Assembly (NCBI GenBank): GCA_045802605.1
Contig: JBJMQS010000047.1
Location: 1 to 54,815, forward strand
DNA: 54,815 nt
Direction of reading: 5' to 3'
Source of the DNA: JBJMQS01 sp045802605
Lineage (GTDB): Bacteria > Planctomycetota > Planctomycetia > Gemmatales > Gemmataceae
Shown here: positions 53,487-54,815 of the stretch, in pieces
Numbering within the stretch: position 1 is the stretch's first letter
Layout of the letters: every line of letters starts with the position of its first letter
Notes under the pieces: generated by a model
Told to the model about the DNA's origin: nothing
The model's database searches: none
Seen by the model: the letters and a program-made list of their open reading frames with translations, nothing else
Program-made: the position numbers and the translations under genes

Positions 53487-53582
53487 TGTCGGGTGCGTAA
53501 AATGCATCAGTTTTGCGGGTGCGTTTCACTCAGCCTAGTCTGCCGTTGACCGGTTGAACCTCCTCACGCTACGATTTTGCCC

Positions 53583-54254
53583 ATGCCGCGTCGTCCGCGA
53601 GTCTCGACCGGGGGTCATGTTTACCACGTGCTCAATCGTGCTGCGCGTGGGACGACCCTGTTCGATGGCGAAGAAGACTACGCTGCGTTCGAGGGGATTC
53701 TGCAAGCCGCTCCACAAGTCGTTCCGATGCGGATTCTCGCTTACTGCCTGTTGCCCAACCATTGGCATCTCGTCTTGTGGCCGCGCCGCGACGGTGAGCT
53801 TTCGGAATATTTGCGCTGGGTGACGGTCACGCATACGCAGCGACGTCATGCACTGTGCGGCACTGCGGGGACAGGACCCCTGTATCAAGGCCGATTCAAA
53901 TCATTTCCCGTCCAACCTGATCAACACTATCTCGAAGTTTGCAAATACGCAGAGCGCAATCCTTTGCGGGCGCGGTTGGTGCGTAAGGCCGAGAGCTGGC
54001 AGTGGTCGAGTCTCTGGCACCGGCTGCACCGCGCGAAGGTTGTCCCGCTTGTGGAAGGCCCGGTGCCACGAACGCGCAATTGGGCCCTCCATGTGAATCA
54101 AGCGCAAACGCCCGGCGATCTTCTGGCACTGCGTATCTCAGCAATGCGCGGTGCCCCGTTCGGTGATCCGCTCTGGCAAGTACGCACCGCGAAGAAACTC
54201 GCCCTCAGCTCATCGCTCCGCCCGCGCGGCCGACCTCGCAAAGAAGCAGCCTAG
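53583..54254 (+). CDS. REP-associated tyrosine transposase (RAYT/TnpA_REP-like)
   Basis: 223 residues of the Y1/HUH single-strand transposase class. The metal-binding pair His60-Trp-His62 lies in LLPNHWHLVLWP, and the catalytic tyrosine is probably Tyr122 in KYAERNPLRARLV. GRFKSFPVQ precedes it. The N-terminus (RPRVSTGGHVYHVLNRAARG) is typical. RAYTs are domesticated single-copy relatives of IS200/IS605 transposases that mobilise REP palindromes. ATG 53583; a TTG 6 nt earlier is possible. No terminal palindromes of IS200 type were seen at its ends. A GTG start follows 6 bp after the stop. Confidence 0.9.
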   Translation: MPRRPRVSTGGHVYHVLNRAARGTTLFDGEEDYAAFEGILQAAPQVVPMRILAYCLLPNHWHLVLWPRRDGELSEYLRWVTVTHTQRRHALCGTAGTGPLYQGRFKSFPVQPDQHYLEVCKYAERNPLRARLVRKAESWQWSSLWHRLHRAKVVPLVEGPVPRTRNWALHVNQAQTPGDLLALRISAMRGAPFGDPLWQVRTAKKLALSSSLRPRGRPRKEAA

Positions 54255-54260
54255 CACGCG

Positions 54261-54815
54261 GTGGACATTACTCCATTACGCTTGGGCCTCGACCGACCCG
54301 GCGACTGCGAACTGGGCGATTGGGGCCCGCGCATCCGCATCGCCTGCCGCCATGGCCGCTTTCGACAATTCGAACAGGAATTGAACAGACAACTCGCGAA
54401 CAAAGCTCGCGGCCCAATTTGGATTGGCTCGGGTGATTTCCATCATGTGAGCCTCGCACTTTTACGGCGCGTGATTGTCCCATGCAACGTGCTCGTCTTG
54501 GATCTACATCCCGACTGGGTCCGCGGCGTGCCCTTCATGCACTGTGGCACCTGGCTTGCCCACGCGTTGCGGTTACCGCACGTCCATCGTGTCTTCCACG
54601 TCGGCGGTGACATGGACTTCGACAATCGCTTCCGCCACTTCGCACCGTGGCGAGACTTGGAATCGGGCCGATTGAAGGTGTGGCCAGCACGAAGGAAGTA
54701 TGAGGTTGGCAAATGGCGACTAACACGCTGCGAACCTCTTCATTCCAGTTCCCTGCCGCAACCCACTAACCCCCTCTCGCACCCTTCGGGTCCCCTCCCC
54801 CCTTGTGGGGGAGGG
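54261..54815 (+). CDS. Arginase/ureohydrolase-like protein, 3' end cut by window edge
   Basis: Open from GTG 54261 to the edge, 185 codons. Motifs spaced as in ureohydrolases: IGSGDFHHVS (like GGDHS), LVLDLHPDW (like DAHxD) and VGGDMDFDN (like the late DxD motif). These would bind two manganese ions; the late motif is imperfect, so the enzyme may be a divergent member. Just before the edge the frame enters repeat sequence and reads SGPLPPCGGG, the same peptide as in the inserted glycosyltransferase. The natural end of the protein is not seen. Confidence 0.6.
   Translation, partial: MDITPLRLGLDRPGDCELGDWGPRIRIACRHGRFRQFEQELNRQLANKARGPIWIGSGDFHHVSLALLRRVIVPCNVLVLDLHPDWVRGVPFMHCGTWLAHALRLPHVHRVFHVGGDMDFDNRFRHFAPWRDLESGRLKVWPARRKYEVGKWRLTRCEPLHSSSLPQPTNPLSHPSGPLPPCGGG
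54789..54815. repeat. G/C-rich palindromic element, start of second copy
   Basis: 27 bases identical to 37910-37936 (GGTCCCCTCCCCCCTTGTGG...). The rest is beyond the window. It lies in frame in the partial ureohydrolase-like gene, downstream of the RAYT. Confidence 0.85.

Overview
The window is high-GC bacterial DNA, and the gene content points to a planctomycete, probably a Gemmataceae-like member. The signs are two DUF1559 pseudopilin-like proteins, a sigma factor fused to a membrane anchor and coiled coil, a secreted FG-GAP protein with an N-terminal motif like the planctomycete LEPR-type motif, tetrahydromethanopterin C1 genes (fhcC, fhcD), a B12-dependent ribonucleotide reductase and a four-ACT-domain aspartate kinase. 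No rRNA, tRNA or CRISPR array was found.

Layout. 1-2.6 kb: a partial minus-strand gene and two DUF1559 paralogues. 2.6-6 kb: divergent queF/queC (queuosine precursor) and a secreted thioredoxin-fold protein. 6-10 kb: a consensus sigma-70 promoter with a possible small RNA or long leader, then dnaG and rpoD. 10-18 kb: a zinc-ribbon coiled-coil protein, an unknown protein, and a tripartite RND efflux operon (outer-membrane channel, pump, adaptor). 18-30 kb: PQQ-propeller protein, secreted esterase, lysC, nrdJ, a TPR protein, a LolA-like protein and an S41 peptidase. 30-36 kb: an mlaE-mlaF-mlaD lipid-transport operon, a second LolA-like protein and fhcD-fhcC. 36-42 kb: two coupled glycosyltransferases, a sugar isomerase-like TIM barrel, a small helical protein, ispD and icd. 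42-49 kb: a DUF4160/DUF2442 pair, mfd, an MBL-fold hydrolase, a UDP-sugar pyrophosphorylase and dcd. 49-54.8 kb: fused sigma factor, psuG, a frameshifted DUF4286 gene, the FG-GAP protein, a REP-associated (RAYT-type) tyrosine transposase and a partial arginase-like gene running off the edge.

The most striking feature is a dense set of palindromic repeats. One family, a long hairpin built from CRCAGAGA-like units, occurs eight or nine times, mostly between convergent genes, between divergent genes, or in operon gaps. At least one copy has become protein-coding: it supplies most of the signal-peptide region of the RND adaptor. A second, G/C-rich palindrome family lies in frame inside a glycosyltransferase and again in frame at the 3' end of the partial arginase-like gene. 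A RAYT transposase, the enzyme class linked to REP palindromes in other bacteria, lies just upstream of that last copy. Together this suggests active or recent spread of palindromic elements that change termination, operon gaps and protein sequence. The link between the RAYT and either family is inference.
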